A stretch of 64,000 nucleotides of DNA from Rhodocollybia butyracea (Eukaryota; Basidiomycota; Agaricomycetes; Agaricales; Omphalotaceae). The stretch spans positions 1 to 64,000 of the forward strand of contig JADNRY010000257.1 in assembly GCA_015501585.1 (NCBI GenBank), given 5' to 3'. Positions 22,615-33,781 of this stretch are shown piece by piece. Below the pieces are notes generated by a model that searched no databases, was not told the DNA's origin, and worked only from the letters and a program-made list of their open reading frames with translations. A program made the position numbers and the translations under genes. Each line of letters begins with the position of its first letter. Within the stretch, counting starts at the first letter, position 1.

Positions 22615-22795
22615 TCCAGAAGGCAGCTAGGTCCTATTTTTTCTGAGGATTGAATAAATTACCTATACTCAACTCTGACATTAGTCAGAATAATTGTCTT
22701 AATTCTTGGCACTCTAAATGATTGTTTGCTCAAAGGCAATCCAAATGACTGTCTTCAATAGGAGACAATCTCACTTATTGTCTAACAGTGAAAAT
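22615..22795 (-). mobile_element. truncated CACTA-like element fragment
   Basis: The reverse complement matches 46,830-46,970: AATCATTT/GGATTGCC subterminal repeats, then TTCAATCCTCAGAAAAAATA and the TAGCTGCCTTCTGGACA end. The CACTAC terminus is missing. Confidence 0.65.
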
Positions 22796-22948
22796 AGCCA
22801 TTGGGTCCAGCCTCCAGGGCAAAACAGCAACCGGAATCTTCATATCTAACTAAGGATCCACAAAAACTTCCAGTGACTCACACCTATGCCTGTGCCATCT
22901 TCAAACTTGCAATTACTTCAAACTGGGGAAAGCTGCTGTATACATAAC

Positions 22949-23044
22949 TCCCTGGTAGTATATCAGTTAATACATGCGCCTGTCATATGTTGGAATCAAG
23001 AACTTATTCCGTGCAAAAGCTGGGTTCGACTGCCAGCCAGGGAG
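22949..23044 (+). pseudogene. degenerate tRNA-Asp unit
   Basis: The acceptor is intact, but the anticodon stem (ATGCGC/GTGCAA) and T-arm (GACTGCCAG) carry mismatches. The anticodon is still GTC. The intron is unique. The body (CTCCCACCTGGATTTCTT...) follows. Confidence 0.6.
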
Positions 23045-23449
23045 CTAGCCCATTAACTCTGAATCTTGATCTCTACTATTTTTGAACCTCCCACCTGGAT
23101 TTCTTCCCATTGACCTACCAAGTTAAGCATCTCTTGCTTTTCTTTTGGGAGTATGCAGATCCAAAATTCCAAATCCTGATAGCCCTCATTTGACTTCAGC
23201 TTCATTAGTCAACTCTTGTGTTGCACATTAACAGTGAAAATGGCTAACTGGTCCAGGCGTAAAAGTAACCCAAACCTTCAACCCATCTGAATCTGTAACC
23301 CAGCAGTGAATTGGAATTGCCTGTAGGCCCCCCAGGATAGCGCCCAAGAAAATTTGCTGAAGCTATCTCCTCAAGGGATAATAGCCTTGGTGCCTCTCTT
23401 CAAACATGCCATAAGCCGTACTAGTTTAAATTGCCCATAAATAACTATC

Positions 23450-23555
23450 TCCCTGGTAGTATATCGGTTAGTACACGCGCCTGTCATGTCCAGTCCAATC
23501 ATTGTCAATTCATTGATATCCGCGCGAAAGCTGGGTTCAACTCCCAGCCAGGGAG
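23450..23555 (+). tRNA. tRNA-Asp(GTC) with intron
   Basis: A complete cloverleaf can be drawn; the T-loop is TTCAACT. The intron starts TGTCCAGTCCAATCATTG and is shared, with a short internal deletion, by the split unit at 37526-43787. It is the first of a head-to-tail pair; the second starts 380 bp downstream. Confidence 0.7.
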
Positions 23556-23829
23556 CTGGTATGATAACGCCTTTCTGGAATCTGTAATATCATTTTTGGC
23601 CATCTCACTGACTGGCTTACTCTGTGGTACTTTTTCATCGACTTGGTCTATTGAGCATACATACATACCCACTGGCCAATCCAGATTCCAGATTCAATAA
23701 GAAACCTCATGGCCCTCTGATAGGTAGCCTTCACTAGCCCCAAGCTTCAAACCCGTGAATGCCAAAGGGTCCCTCCCTTAAAATGTGCGATAAGCCATAC
23801 TACTTTGGATTGCTCCAAAGATAACTATC

Positions 23830-23937
23830 TCCCTGGTAGTATATCGGCTAGTACACGCGCCTGTCATGTGATGAGCAATCAAGGTTTAAATCCCTTTATA
23901 CCCGCGCGAAAGCTGGGTTCGACTCCCAGCCAGGGAG
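23830..23937 (+). tRNA. tRNA-Asp(GTC) with intron
   Basis: Cloverleaf as in the other intact copies. The intron of about 36 nt (TGTGATGAGCAATCAAGG...) matches the unit at 29117 and partly the one at 29799, but not its own segmental duplicate at 18861. Confidence 0.75.
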
Positions 23938-24543
23938 GTGTTTGGCCTGTGGAATTTAACCCTTTTTTTTATTTATTTTTATTTATTTTTTTACACTGGC
24001 CAGATCCAAGAGCAACCCAGAACCCTCCAAGGGAATCCTCATGGTCTCCCCGATTGTCTTCCTTCACCACTAACTATCTCCAAGCACCTTGCAAGTTCCG
24101 GCTATATAACTAGTCTAGGGGGGAGAAAGAAAGGAGAAAAAGCAACTGGAACCAAGGCTTCAAAGCTTCAAAGCTTCAACCCATATCTGAAGTTCTAGTT
24201 AACCCAGTAACGACTCAAGTACTCATCACCTGTAGGCCTAGGTCCAGAGCAAAACAATCTCATCACCGCACGAAGGTAAAAACACAACAGTAAACGCAAA
24301 ACGCAAAACGCAAAACGCGACCTGAGGGAACCCAAAGCGCCAAAAAAAAGAAAAAGAAAAAAAAAAAAAAAAAAAAAGATTCATTCGATTTGATTCAATT
24401 AATACAAAGTTTGTTTCCTACAAGTACCTTATACTTATACTATTGCGTTAACAAAAAAAAAAACGGAAAAGCAAGACAAGACTAGACAAACAGGACTAGA
24501 CAAAGCGAACAAGAGGATCCATGCATGACATACGATAACCACC

Positions 24544-24655
24544 ACACTCCGCATACGCTCATACGCTCATACGCCCATACGCCCATACGTCCCATACCCC
24601 CATACGCCCCATACGCCCCATACGCCCCATACGCCCATACGCCCCATACGCTCAT
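24544..24655. repeat. decamer tandem repeat CATACGCCC(C)
   Basis: About ten imperfect copies of a 9-10-bp unit (CATACGCTC, CATACGCCC, CATACGCCCC) lie immediately 3' of the LCB3-like stop codon. The duplicate at 19,675-19,700 has only about three units, so the array varies in length. Confidence 0.8.
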
Positions 24656-27506
24656 ATCCCATAATCGAAATCCACGACAGCCCCCGGCGGCGGGCCGACC
24701 CACACGCCCCAGCCTATAATCTCGAAGAGCCGCGGGGTGAGCTCGATGGAGAGGATGGCGATCCCGGTGTAGACGATGACTTTTGTCAGGACTGTGGGGG
24801 GGGGAGGGGAGGTTAGAAAAGGGACGAAACAAAGAAACGAAAGAAAAGCAAGATAGCAAGAACGAAAGGCAAGGAAGGAAGGAAAGGAAGCAAGAAAGAC
24901 AAGGAAGGAAGGGACGGAATGAAAGAACGAACGAACGAAAGGAAACGAAAAGGAACGAAAGGCAAGGAAAGAATGAAAGGAGAAAGCAAGAGAAAGCAAA
25001 GAACATAAAAGAAGAAAGACGCTCACCATCCGCATCATAATGCCTATGCTGCCTCACCCCGCTTCCCTCATGCTGCTTCTCCTCCGGAATCACAACCGTC
25101 AGCTTCTCCTTCTCCTCCTCCCCATTCCCGTCCTCATTCACGCCCTGGTTCCCGTTCCCGTTCCCGTTCGCGCTCGCGCTCTCCCCTGCCACGATTGCTT
25201 TTTCTCTTTCTGTTTCGATTTGTTGACCCCCGTCCGACTCGTCAACCGCATATCCTCCAGGTGTTCCCTCCCCGCCCGCTCCCAGCACCAACCCCGCGAT
25301 CCTCCACGCCCATCCTCAACGAACTGGGTAGATCGATAACCGATGGAATGGGTCTCATGACTCTTCCTTCTTCTTCATCTTCGCTTCCCTCATATCCATT
25401 CCCATTCCCATACCGGTATCCATACACCCCATCCTCTCCCCTCCCCTCCAAGCCATCCCCTTCCGCGCCCTCCGCGCCTCCGCCACCTTCAAGGCACCAC
25501 CCGCCCTCCCTCCAACCCACCCGCACCCGCTCTCCTAACACTCGGCGACAGCAAATTCGGCACGCCCCCCCTATACTCCGTCGCCGGCAAATAAAACCGC
25601 CTATTCGGCATCCCCAACCACCCAATCCACCGCCCCTCTCGCCCCTCCCCACCCCATCTCGCCCAGCCCCAATCCAACGCGGCTTTCACCCGCCCAGGGC
25701 ACGCGCGACGGCGCGGAATATCGGCGGGAGCGTGATACCGAGGAGGAATTTGGCGGAGAGGCGCCAGGTGAAGATGAGGGTTATGCCGAGGGTGAGTTTG
25801 AGGAGGGCGATGGTTAGGAGGAGGAGGAGGGATGGGAAGGGGATGGAGGGGAATAGGGAGAAGTAGGAGAAGTAGGAGGAGGAGGAGGAAGGGGAAGGGG
25901 AAGAAGGGGGGTAAGGGACCCAGGTTCCGGAAGGGAGGACGTGCCAGGGCGCGCCGAGCATGGGCGTGGCAGGGACAAACGTCGACGTCGCCGTCGCCAT
26001 CGCCATAACCTCCCTCAACGGCGTCCCCTGCAGCTGCGCGAAATACACCCTCCCCATATCCCTACTAAACTCCCATATACGACGGCGCCCATCGCGACGG
26101 CGTCTTCGAAGCACGGGCAGTCGTCTATGGGCTGCGGGTGCTGGTTTATGATGAGGAGGAATATCGATGTGAGGAGAAATGGTGGTGACAGCGGTGATTG
26201 GAGGAGCTTCGCTGCGAAGGTCGTCGGATAGAGGCGCTTGCAACGCACTCGACGACCCACGCCTGCAGTTTATTCGACGCGCCAAAGCCACGTACAGTCC
26301 ATCCCAACGAATCCCATACACGCCAAACCGCACGGCACATCCGTCACGACCACCACACCACAGCACCCAACACGCATCCCGCGACACAATCCATCACCGA
26401 ATGCATCGCTGTGTATATCCGTCCTAGCACAATAGATAATGTGTATATGACGAGAACGGTTGTGAGGAAATAATATGTTAGCGGGGTCGCTGTTGGGTTG
26501 AGGGAGGGGTGGTAGAGGTTGTAGACGTAGCCGTAGAAGAAGAGGGCGATGGAGACGGCATTGGTTGAGTGCGTGGAGGGGAAGCCGTATTCGAGGTGGT
26601 GGTTTCCTAGGGCTGATGAGGAGAGTTAGTGTCAAGCGATACAAAGAACGCGTCGGAATGAATGCAAATCCGAGAAATGAGACAAGACATGGCAAGAACA
26701 GAATACGCAAGAAAGAAAGCCGAGAGATGAGACAAAGACAAAGAACAGGCAAGTCCGCCGCCAGTTCTTGTACATAACAGAACTCGGCAAACTCGCATCG
26801 TGGTCTGGCTCGTGAAAAAAGATAAAAAGATGCGGGAAGGAAGGAATTGTTACTCGGCGAGAAGAACCGGACCAGAGTAAATGGAAATACACAGAACGGA
26901 CAACACGTTCAGTTGCAGTGAGAGTAAGAGACGTAGTGAAATGAAAAGGAATTGTAGAGAGAATATCAGAAATAACACAACGAGGAGGAGACGTATACAT
27001 TCGACTCATTGAAACCGAAAACAACGAGGCCAAAGGCTTTTCTATATATAAGCGCAACAAAGGAACGAAAAACCAAAGAATTTGAAAAACCAACTCACTC
27101 AACCTCGTAACCGGCGGCGCAAACGGCCGTGGACTACACACCAAATCCTTCACAAAACTCGACGCATAAACGCCCAAGCCCATAATCATCACCAGCCCCA
27201 TCCCCATCTCCTTATTCCCGCCCAAGCCCGCCTCGCCCCCAACGTCAAACCCAAAGAAAAACACCGCCGGCAGCAGAATCATAAAGAACGTATGCGTCCC
27301 CAGACTCGACGTGTACACAAAGTATTTGTCCAGAATGGACTGCGCCATCGGCGTTGCAGCGCCGCGATGAAGTGCGACTCGAGGTGGATGTACGGGATGA
27401 GGAATCTGTGCAGGTTTTGGCGGAGCGCGGTTGCGGGACTCGAGAAGAATGAGGAATACGAGTGCGTGCTGGAGCTATCCGAGAATTCGTCTTCGGATCC
27501 AGACAT
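24652..27506 (-). pseudogene. LCB3: LCB3-type sphingoid-base-1-phosphate phosphatase, frameshifted
   Basis: PAP2-family ER membrane enzyme that removes phosphate from long-chain base phosphates. The start is the ATG at 27506 (MSGSEDEFSDSSS). SSLGTHTFFM follows near 27300. The three phosphatase motifs are present: KDLVCSPRP (K-x6-RP) at about 27140, GFPSTHSTN at about 26585, and GRIYTAMHSVMD at about 26430. Further landmarks are HPQPIDDCPCFEDA near 26120, GMPNRRFYLPATEY near 25620, and a final exon VLTKVIVYTGIAIL. Introns are at 26613-27098 and 24792-25026. Conserved blocks fall in different frames: apparent 1-nt losses near 27332, 26230, 26080 and 25695, an unresolved shift near 25280, plus a TGA near 26370. 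Either a pseudogene or a gene with homopolymer sequencing errors; catalytic motifs are intact. Confidence 0.8.
24792..25026 (-). other. polypyrimidine-rich intron of the LCB3-like gene
   Basis: Donor GTGAGC, acceptor CCCCACAG. The coding strand is almost entirely CT-rich (TTCCT/CTTTC repeats, about 190 nt), with few purines. It joins YDAD to VLTKVIVY in frame. Confidence 0.8.
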
Positions 27507-27759
27507 TTTTGATTTCAGCTTCCTAGTTTCTGTCTGGCTTCTGGTAAGAAAAGAAAAAGGTTTCACCAAGAAATTACTCACACCACACTTGGTTATGTAC
27601 CCCAAAAAAAGCTTTCCTTCCGTTCCTTTCCTATGTCTACCCTCGTCGCAAAGGCACCGAGGCTCAAAGAAGGCACAGCAAAAATTATTGCAAATTACGC
27701 CCCCAAATTTCGTTCCTTGTTCCTCGTACGACTGGAGATAACGAAAAACCAAAAAAGAG

Positions 27760-29110
27760 ATGGGCGTCTAATCATCCAAACCGGCCGAACTTTCGGCACA
27801 GCGCACACTTACGTCACGCGTGAATTATGCAAGTCCCCTCGTTACGACGTTATTTCACTGGTTGCGACTCCCTAGCTCCCCTTATGCATATGGTTATGGT
27901 TCGTGGCCCCTCAAAATTGCGAGCTGTGGACACCGCGATGGCTGTGCTTTTTGGAGCTTGGGTATGTTTTGGATTAACTGGGCTTGGTAAGGTGCACCAC
28001 CGCCCCGCGTGGGCGTGGTACGAAGTACGCGCCGTTCCTGGTCACACTGTTAAGTCTTGTCCCTTGCTTTACAAGGCACCCGTATTTCCGTATTTCCGTA
28101 TTACTACGACTATATTATATCCTATTATTTCCCGCTCTTCTCGAATTCCATCTCCACCGTCAACGCTTCAGCTCTCCGTCACTCTCCGACTCCGACTCAC
28201 TCCGAGTTTCCCATCGCCTCCCATCGCCTTTCATCGCCTCATTCGCTCTACCATTTGATTTCTATTCGCATCTTTTCGCAACTGACTCTCTGCAGCGCCT
28301 CTGAGGGTGAACGATTGAGCAGTGTTATTTAATACACTGCCCCTTTATCGCTCAAAAATCAAAATGACAAAATGACAAAGCCTTTAGCTTGGCTATGCTG
28401 ACAAGTACCTACTTACTAAGATACACTACTACTCAGACTATGCGCTAGTACGCAGTTGTTCCTAATTTTATTATAATTTCCAACCTACTTACTAAACCAC
28501 GGCCGCCTCTCTAAAGAGTCCGCAGTCTGAATCTACCTTCCCTTATGGGTCAAACTCGCTCTCTCTTCCTCGCAGTCTAGCTGGTCTCATGCGCAACCTC
28601 GCTGTACAATCCATAGAAACTGGTACCCTCTGATTCGTCATTCACAAGCAGTGACTAGTGACAAGCGGCTCCGATGCGATTATCACCGACGTATAACCAC
28701 ATAATTCTATCTAACCTTCATCTCGATAAAGCAGTCCCTCTTGTTATCCCTTTTGGTACCCCTTTTCTATCCTTCCCACCCGTACTACTGCGCTTCGTAT
28801 CACGAGTACGCCCGCACAACGGCAAAGCAGAGGTCGCAGATGAAACTAATACCCGCGATGCCTTCACATGTACAAGTTGTCCATTTTGGACTCATCTCTT
28901 TCTTATACTTTTTCGCATCAGTCACATCGGGATCTCCCAAGGATTACGCGTAAAAACTCCAACTACCGAGCGACACCACCGGGTCGTACCTTCAGATCTT
29001 CCGATCTCGAAGCTCTGCCCTCAGAATACACAAGCGGTGTCTGTAGCGAACAGAAAATCTATCGGAAGCCTCAAGCTCGCGATCACATCAAACGCGTCAA
29101 AAGCATCTAC
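27760..29110. other. spacer upstream of the LCB3-like gene
   Basis: No recognisable coding. A small hairpin around GCAGTGTTATTTAATACACTGC lies at 28318-28341. Frames at 28,000-29,100 are pyrimidine-rich and lack motifs. Confidence 0.4.
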
Positions 29111-29116
29111 CACAAG

Positions 29117-29224
29117 TCCCTGGTAGTATATCGGTTAGTACACGCGCCTGTCATGTGATGAGCAATCAAGGTTCAAAGCCCTTTATACCCGCGCGAAAGC
29201 TGGGTTCGACTCCCAGCCAGGGAG
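29117..29224 (+). tRNA. tRNA-Asp(GTC) with intron
   Basis: All stems pair, the anticodon is GTC, and the B box is GGTTCGACTCC. The intron of about 36 nt is nearly identical to that of the unit at 23830. Upstream is CCACAAG directly before the acceptor, unlike the ATAACTATC of the other group. It is followed by a body with GACCATCCCAGCTGGG. Confidence 0.75.
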
Positions 29225-29798
29225 CTGCTCAACTCTCTCTCCACCATTCTTTTTTGCCCTTGACCATCCCAGCTGGGCGTCTTTTCATCGATCTCTTGTA
29301 TCCCCTCTTGTATAAAGAGGAATTACGCGCGCGCTAGCCAGTGAGCCGCATGTATGCTCTCCACTACTATTTTTTGACCATCCCAGCTGGAGGAGTTATT
29401 GGACCCCTCATCGACTTACCCGTTGCTTTTCTTTCGGAGTATCTGGATCCAAACACCGATGGCCCTTCATTAAAACTTCCTTAAACTTCATTAGCTCCCA
29501 AAGTCTACAAGGCTCATGTTACACAGTGAAAACAGCTCTAGAACACTGAGCAGCACTTGGAACAGCAACATGAATCTCTGACCCAGCAACAAATTACAGG
29601 GTGGCCCCACTCTAGCCCACTCTACTTGGAACCGTAGGCTGGGATAGCGGAGTCGGAGTTGAAGCTTTCTCCTGTCTCCTCAGGACACAACAGTCTACAT
29701 CTTCTTCAAAGTTGCAACAAGACGTACTACTTAGTACTTTAATTTGACCAAATTCCCGTCCACAATATAAGTCCCCAACAAAAAGAATCTTTCACAAG

Positions 29799-29900
29799 TC
29801 CCTGGTAGTATATCGGTTAGTACACGCGCCTGTCATGTGATGGTGGGTTTAAAATCCTTTATACCCGCGCGAAAGCTGGGTTCGACTCCCAGCCAGGGAG
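29799..29900 (+). tRNA. tRNA-Asp(GTC) with intron
   Basis: Intact cloverleaf. The intron shares both ends (TGTGATG...CCTTTATACCC) with the 29117 unit but has a different, shorter middle. The CACAAG upstream sequence is the same. Confidence 0.75.
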
Positions 29901-30251
29901 CTAGAACGCCACCATTCTTTTTGACATCCCGGCTGGGCTTCTTTTCATCGATCGATCCGTTGAGATTCCACACTCGGCCAATCCAAATCCCGATGGCCCC
30001 CGATAGTCTTCAACTAGCTTTAAGCTCCAAGCTCCAAGCTCCAAGTCTGGCGTAGGGATCCGGACAGCGAGAACATAGCTATGAGTCGGAACTCAGTACT
30101 CAAGAGCGAGGCATTGTGCGATCGGAAGCTAAGCCAGTGCCGAACGGTTCCTCTCTTCTTCACAAGTTTGCAAACAAGAGGTACTAAGTACTTTGATTCG
30201 ACCGGGGCCCCATCCACAATACAAGTCATATAAAAAAAACACTACCATAAG

Positions 30252-30352
30252 TCCCTGGTAGTATATCGGTTACTATCCGCGCCTGTCATGGCCAATCAAC
30301 CAAAGGCCTGAGATAACCGCACGAAAGCTGGGTTCGATTCTCAGCCAGGGAG
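30252..30352 (+). tRNA. tRNA-Asp(GTC)-like with intron, some changes
   Basis: The acceptor pairs. The D-arm reads GTTACTATC (changed), the anticodon stem CGCGC faces GCACG with one mismatch, and the T-arm is TTCGATTCTCAG with one mismatch. The intron is unrelated to those of the other copies. Possibly a degrading copy. Confidence 0.6.
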
Positions 30353-30784
30353 CTGTTCGATTTCTTCCCCACCATTCTTTTTTGCCCTTGACCATCCCAG
30401 CTGGGCTTTCGTTTCTTCTATCGATTCCGTTGAGATTTACACTCTGCCGATCCGAACTCGGAGGAGAGCAGCCTGTGTTGATCCCAGGCAGCCTTCTCAG
30501 GTAGAGGTGTTTAATTGTTGATCGTTCTAATTCTGAAGGGCGGTGAGCAGGGTCACCTGCAGTCCACATCCGTTATTACTTAGGGACCAAAATCCATCCT
30601 CGCACGGTGGAGAGTTAGGCCTTTCTCTATCACGGGCTCGATGCTTAGCAACGATGAGCTTTACCACGTCGCATGTCTCACAAAGTACATTCATAAAATA
30701 CAGTCTTTAATGATCAGCAAATGTAACAGGTAAGAATTTCAGATACCGATCTTTCCAACAAAAACATAGCTTTTACATCCCCTC
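30353..30784. other. repeat body and 3' flank of F-box gene A
   Basis: Starts with the tRNA-unit body (GACCATCCCAGCTGGG). The stretch at about 30,530-30,680 is homologous to about 33,330-33,470, 3' of F-box gene B, so it belongs to the duplicated unit. Confidence 0.6.
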
Positions 30785-32342
30785 CTATTCAAACTGACGA
30801 TTTTGCACCCGAAGGAACTGAAACGAGTCTAAAACTGTTTGGACCTCATCCCATCGTCCTACAGAGCCACCCGCATATTTAAGACCTGGGAAGATCTGAT
30901 GCAACGCCAGAGCAACTATCAGGGGATTTTGCACCTCGGCAGCGTCTACGCTACAGATAAACTGGCGCAGCGGATGCCTCGCAAGAGTCGGCGGAATCGC
31001 GGTCGCATTTGAAACATCTAGGCGAACTGGATACGTGAGATATTCCAGGTTGGGGCAATGCTGCGCAAAATTGGCTAAGGATTGGACTGAAGGTACGTCC
31101 CCATCCCATATAAATGCACCTAGTGAAAGATCTCTGATGCATGGCCACGCACAAGCAATCATGGCTGTACGCTGGTCGGACAGCGACAATGCACCGTCGT
31201 AGCTGAGCAGTTCTAGCTCTTTCAGCTCCAACAGTGGCTCGAAGACCGTCCAGAGCAGTGGATCATCGAAATCCCGCCTGAGTGAAGAGATTATATGTTC
31301 GATCTGCAACCTTTTGAGAGAAGAGAATTTCAACAGCGTTCGAGTCACGGCTGCAATTTCTGCAAGAGGTGGTGCCCCATCGTCGTCTTTGTTCCAATAC
31401 ATGATCAGATCCTGCAGCTTGCGCGGAAGACACGGTAAAAACCTGTACAGGTCCGCATTCGTTCCGTGGACCCAGACTTCCTGCAAAGATGGGAAGCCTT
31501 GCTCAATGTCATCGTAGTCAAGCGAAGTACCAGCGGAGAATGTCAGATTGAGGTGGTTCAGTCTCGGTAATGATGCAATAGCCTTGACAAAATCTCTCCC
31601 CAGGAATGGAGACGCAACGTTCATCACTCTGAGACTCTCGAGCTGAGGTAGCGAGCGTAGCGAATGGGGCAAGCCAGAATAACCATGCCACTGGAGCTCT
31701 AGCGATTTTATTCCTGGACTCTTCGACACAAGAAGGGAGAGCGAAGGGCCGAGATCAAGGGACTGTCCAGTCCTAGCCCCAAGGTCCAGTTTATCACGAG
31801 GCAAGCACGCTTCCTGCAAGGTGGAGCTCAAAAAGTACAAGAACATGGCAGAGCTGCACATTCCAGGTAAAAGTCGAAGCGTTTTGAGATTGGGGAAGAT
31901 CGGTTGCCGTTGGCCGAGGAATGTGTACACAGATTCGTGGGCATTTAGGGCGTCTGAGTCGCTGAATTCACGCACGCGAGAAGTGTAGAATCCTAGACGA
32001 TCCCATGACGATGGGGCAATTTGCGTCAAGATCATCTGAATACCCCAGGAGTTGATATTTTAATATCAACGAAATGAAGGAAAACATGTGAATGAGTACT
32101 CGATTACCTACCTTTTTTCCTTCAACCACAGTGGTTTCCGGAAGCACCGAAAGCAACGGCTCTACGCTCCGCATCTTTTTCCAAAGAACATCCAAAGCCG
32201 GGTTCAGAAAGCTCTGACAAGTGAGTCCCAGGGATAAGAGAGCTTTTCGGCGGCTCAGCTCATCATCTGACAGGTTTGTAAGGTACGATTCTCCATATTC
32301 CAGTTCTGCGCATATGATCTGGAGAATATCGTTGTTCAGCAT
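30785..32342 (-). CDS. F-box/LRR-type protein, copy A
   Basis: Probable substrate-recognition subunit of an SCF ubiquitin ligase (family inference). Exon 1 is 32342-32112 (77 aa), starting MLNNDILQIICAELE with the F-box core LGLTCQSFLNPALDVLWKKM. A 76-bp intron (32036-32111, GTAGGT...TTCAG) is followed by exon 2, 32035-30785, giving about 493 aa. Exon 2 opens with QIAPSSWDRLGFYTSRV, typical of mushroom F-box proteins, then leucine-rich segments (LKTLRLLPG, LKSLELQW-like, LNHLNLTF, LKRLQIEH). It is fully open. A tandem paralogue with the same intron position lies at 33782-35341. A hairpin of unknown role lies 24-86 bp upstream. Confidence 0.85.
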
Positions 32343-32365
32343 GGATCAGATGGAAGTTGAGTTTT

Positions 32366-32428
32366 ATAAAGCTGTGCAGCTGGCGCTATAACTTATTCAG
32401 TAAGATAGCGCCGGCGGCACAGCTTTAT
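32366..32428. other. 24-bp inverted repeat upstream of F-box gene A
   Basis: Arms ATAAAGCTGTGCAGCTGGCG-CTAT and the near-perfect inverse are separated by a 15-nt loop (AACTTATTCAGTAAG). The same structure is present at the same place upstream of gene B. It could be a tiny MITE duplicated with the gene, or a regulatory hairpin. Confidence 0.7.
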
Positions 32429-32533
32429 GGATTGCCGACACTTGCGGATACAGACAGACTTTTTGAATAATAGGACTTGGAGCTTGCAAGGTATTCGATT
32501 CAATTCATCGTATATGTAGGTTCAAGCTTTTAC

Positions 32534-32803
32534 CTAATGCCTACACCAAGCGATATCTGTGAGAACATGATATCTATCGGGCACAGCGTCCTCTAAACAT
32601 CCAGAAGCATCCCCCAAACCTGGAATCAGGTCCAACGTGTCGGCCAGTTCAAGCAATCGCGGAGCAGGACAAGGGGGTGGTGGTATTTGTGTAATGTGCG
32701 TGGTTGCGAGGCCTATGACGCTCCGTAATGGACCGATGACAATAGTGCATGAAAGGAAGAAAGTTGAAGTCAAACCAAATTGCGTGAAACGCCGCCATCC
32801 CAT
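32534..32803 (-). CDS. small hypothetical protein, 89 aa, possible N-terminal membrane segment
   Basis: The frame starts MGWRRFTQFGLTSTFFLS and has a hydrophobic stretch at residues 9-32, then a Pro/Cys-rich segment (PPPPCPAP) and an acidic C-terminus. It could be a secreted or single-pass protein. No family is recognised. It lies divergently placed between F-box gene A and a solo LTR. May be a chance frame. Confidence 0.3.
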   Translation of the reverse strand: MGWRRFTQFGLTSTFFLSCTIVIGPLRSVIGLATTHITQIPPPPCPAPRLLELADTLDLIPGLGDASGCLEDAVPDRYHVLTDIAWCRH

Positions 32804-32869
32804 GTTTTTAGTGACTTGACTCTAGACGCGGGATGAGATCCTATTTGTAGACACATCGGATGTGAGTCG

Positions 32870-33113
32870 TGTCGTAGGTATCCGGCGCAGTGGGGACTCG
32901 GAGCCGTGAGGCTCCCACAGGAGATTGGGAATCATACAGGTGCTCTATTGCTCTTATGCTACTTGGCCTTTGTACCGGGCCTTATATACTACAGTACAGG
33001 TACTCTACAAGGTCTGTAAGTACTTAGTAAGTATCTGAGTAAGTAGATCAGTAAGCAACGTCGGAGGAATATCAGTGCCAGATTGACATGATGTCATCAT
33101 CTGCGGGGCAACT
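32870..33113 (-). mobile_element. solo LTR, short family, copy 1 (3' truncated)
   Basis: Matches the LTRs at 50383-50640, 60692-60959 and 63510-63770. It starts TGTCGTAGGTATCC but stops at GGCAACT before the terminal ACAACA. Orientation is set by the TATATAAG box, seen on the minus strand here. Confidence 0.8.
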
Positions 33114-33244
33114 CGGTTACCAGTTATCGGTTATCCCTCTCATGATCATTTTACCAGTGGACCCGATTGTAAAGTAGGGGCCCACGCGGTTTGAGGTCCA
33201 TGCCAGTGTGTATAATCTTTTGAATCGGAGCTTCAATACCTTTC

Positions 33245-33325
33245 TCCACTGTATTTGACCATCCCAGCTGGGTTTCTTTTCATCAACTGATCCGTTGAGA
33301 TTTACACTCTATCAATGACCGGTCT
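33245..33325 (+). repeat. tRNA-unit body fragment without tRNA head
   Basis: GACCATCCCAGCTGGG, CTTTTCATC and CCGTTGAGATTTACACTC match the sequence downstream of the tRNA units at 29799 and 30252, but no tRNA precedes it. Confidence 0.65.
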
Positions 33326-33781
33326 GGCTCTCAAGGGCGGCGAGCAGGGCACCGTTCACATCTGTTATTACTTTGCAACCAAAACTGGTGGGGATCCACA
33401 CTCGCACGGTAGAGAGCTAGGCCTTTCTCTGGTAGGAAGCATCCTATCATGGGCTTGACATTTAGCAATGGCCTTCACCAGTGACTCGTGTGCCTTCATC
33501 ACTTTCCTCTCGTGATTGGTAAACCCTGTAGTGCGCCGGGATATCCAGAACCGCTAAATATATATACCAAAGCATAGGCGCGCCATCAGACTACGGAAAG
33601 CCGAACCTCGAGTCGCGCGAATGATCCTCAGCACAAAAATATTATACGTCCCAACACCAATTTCTGAATCAAAGACTCACAGACCACAAATCCTGAAGAG
33701 CCACAAAGTATATTTATAAAATAGAGTCTAACAGGTAAGAATTTCAATCTTCCCAACAAAAACATACTTTTATATTCCCTC

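Larger units (their letters stand above)
23812..24679. repeat. segmental duplication, copy B (of 18843-19723)
   Basis: See copy A. Here the segment runs into the intact 3' exon of the LCB3-like gene, so this is the likely source copy. Confidence 0.85.

Noticed and set aside
24783..25040. Lys/Glu/Arg-rich 85-aa frame and its hydrophobic antisense
   Set aside because: Lies in the polypyrimidine intron of the LCB3-like gene; low complexity.
28674..29126. 150-aa frame
   Set aside because: No motif, no splice context, ends near the tRNA unit; not supported.
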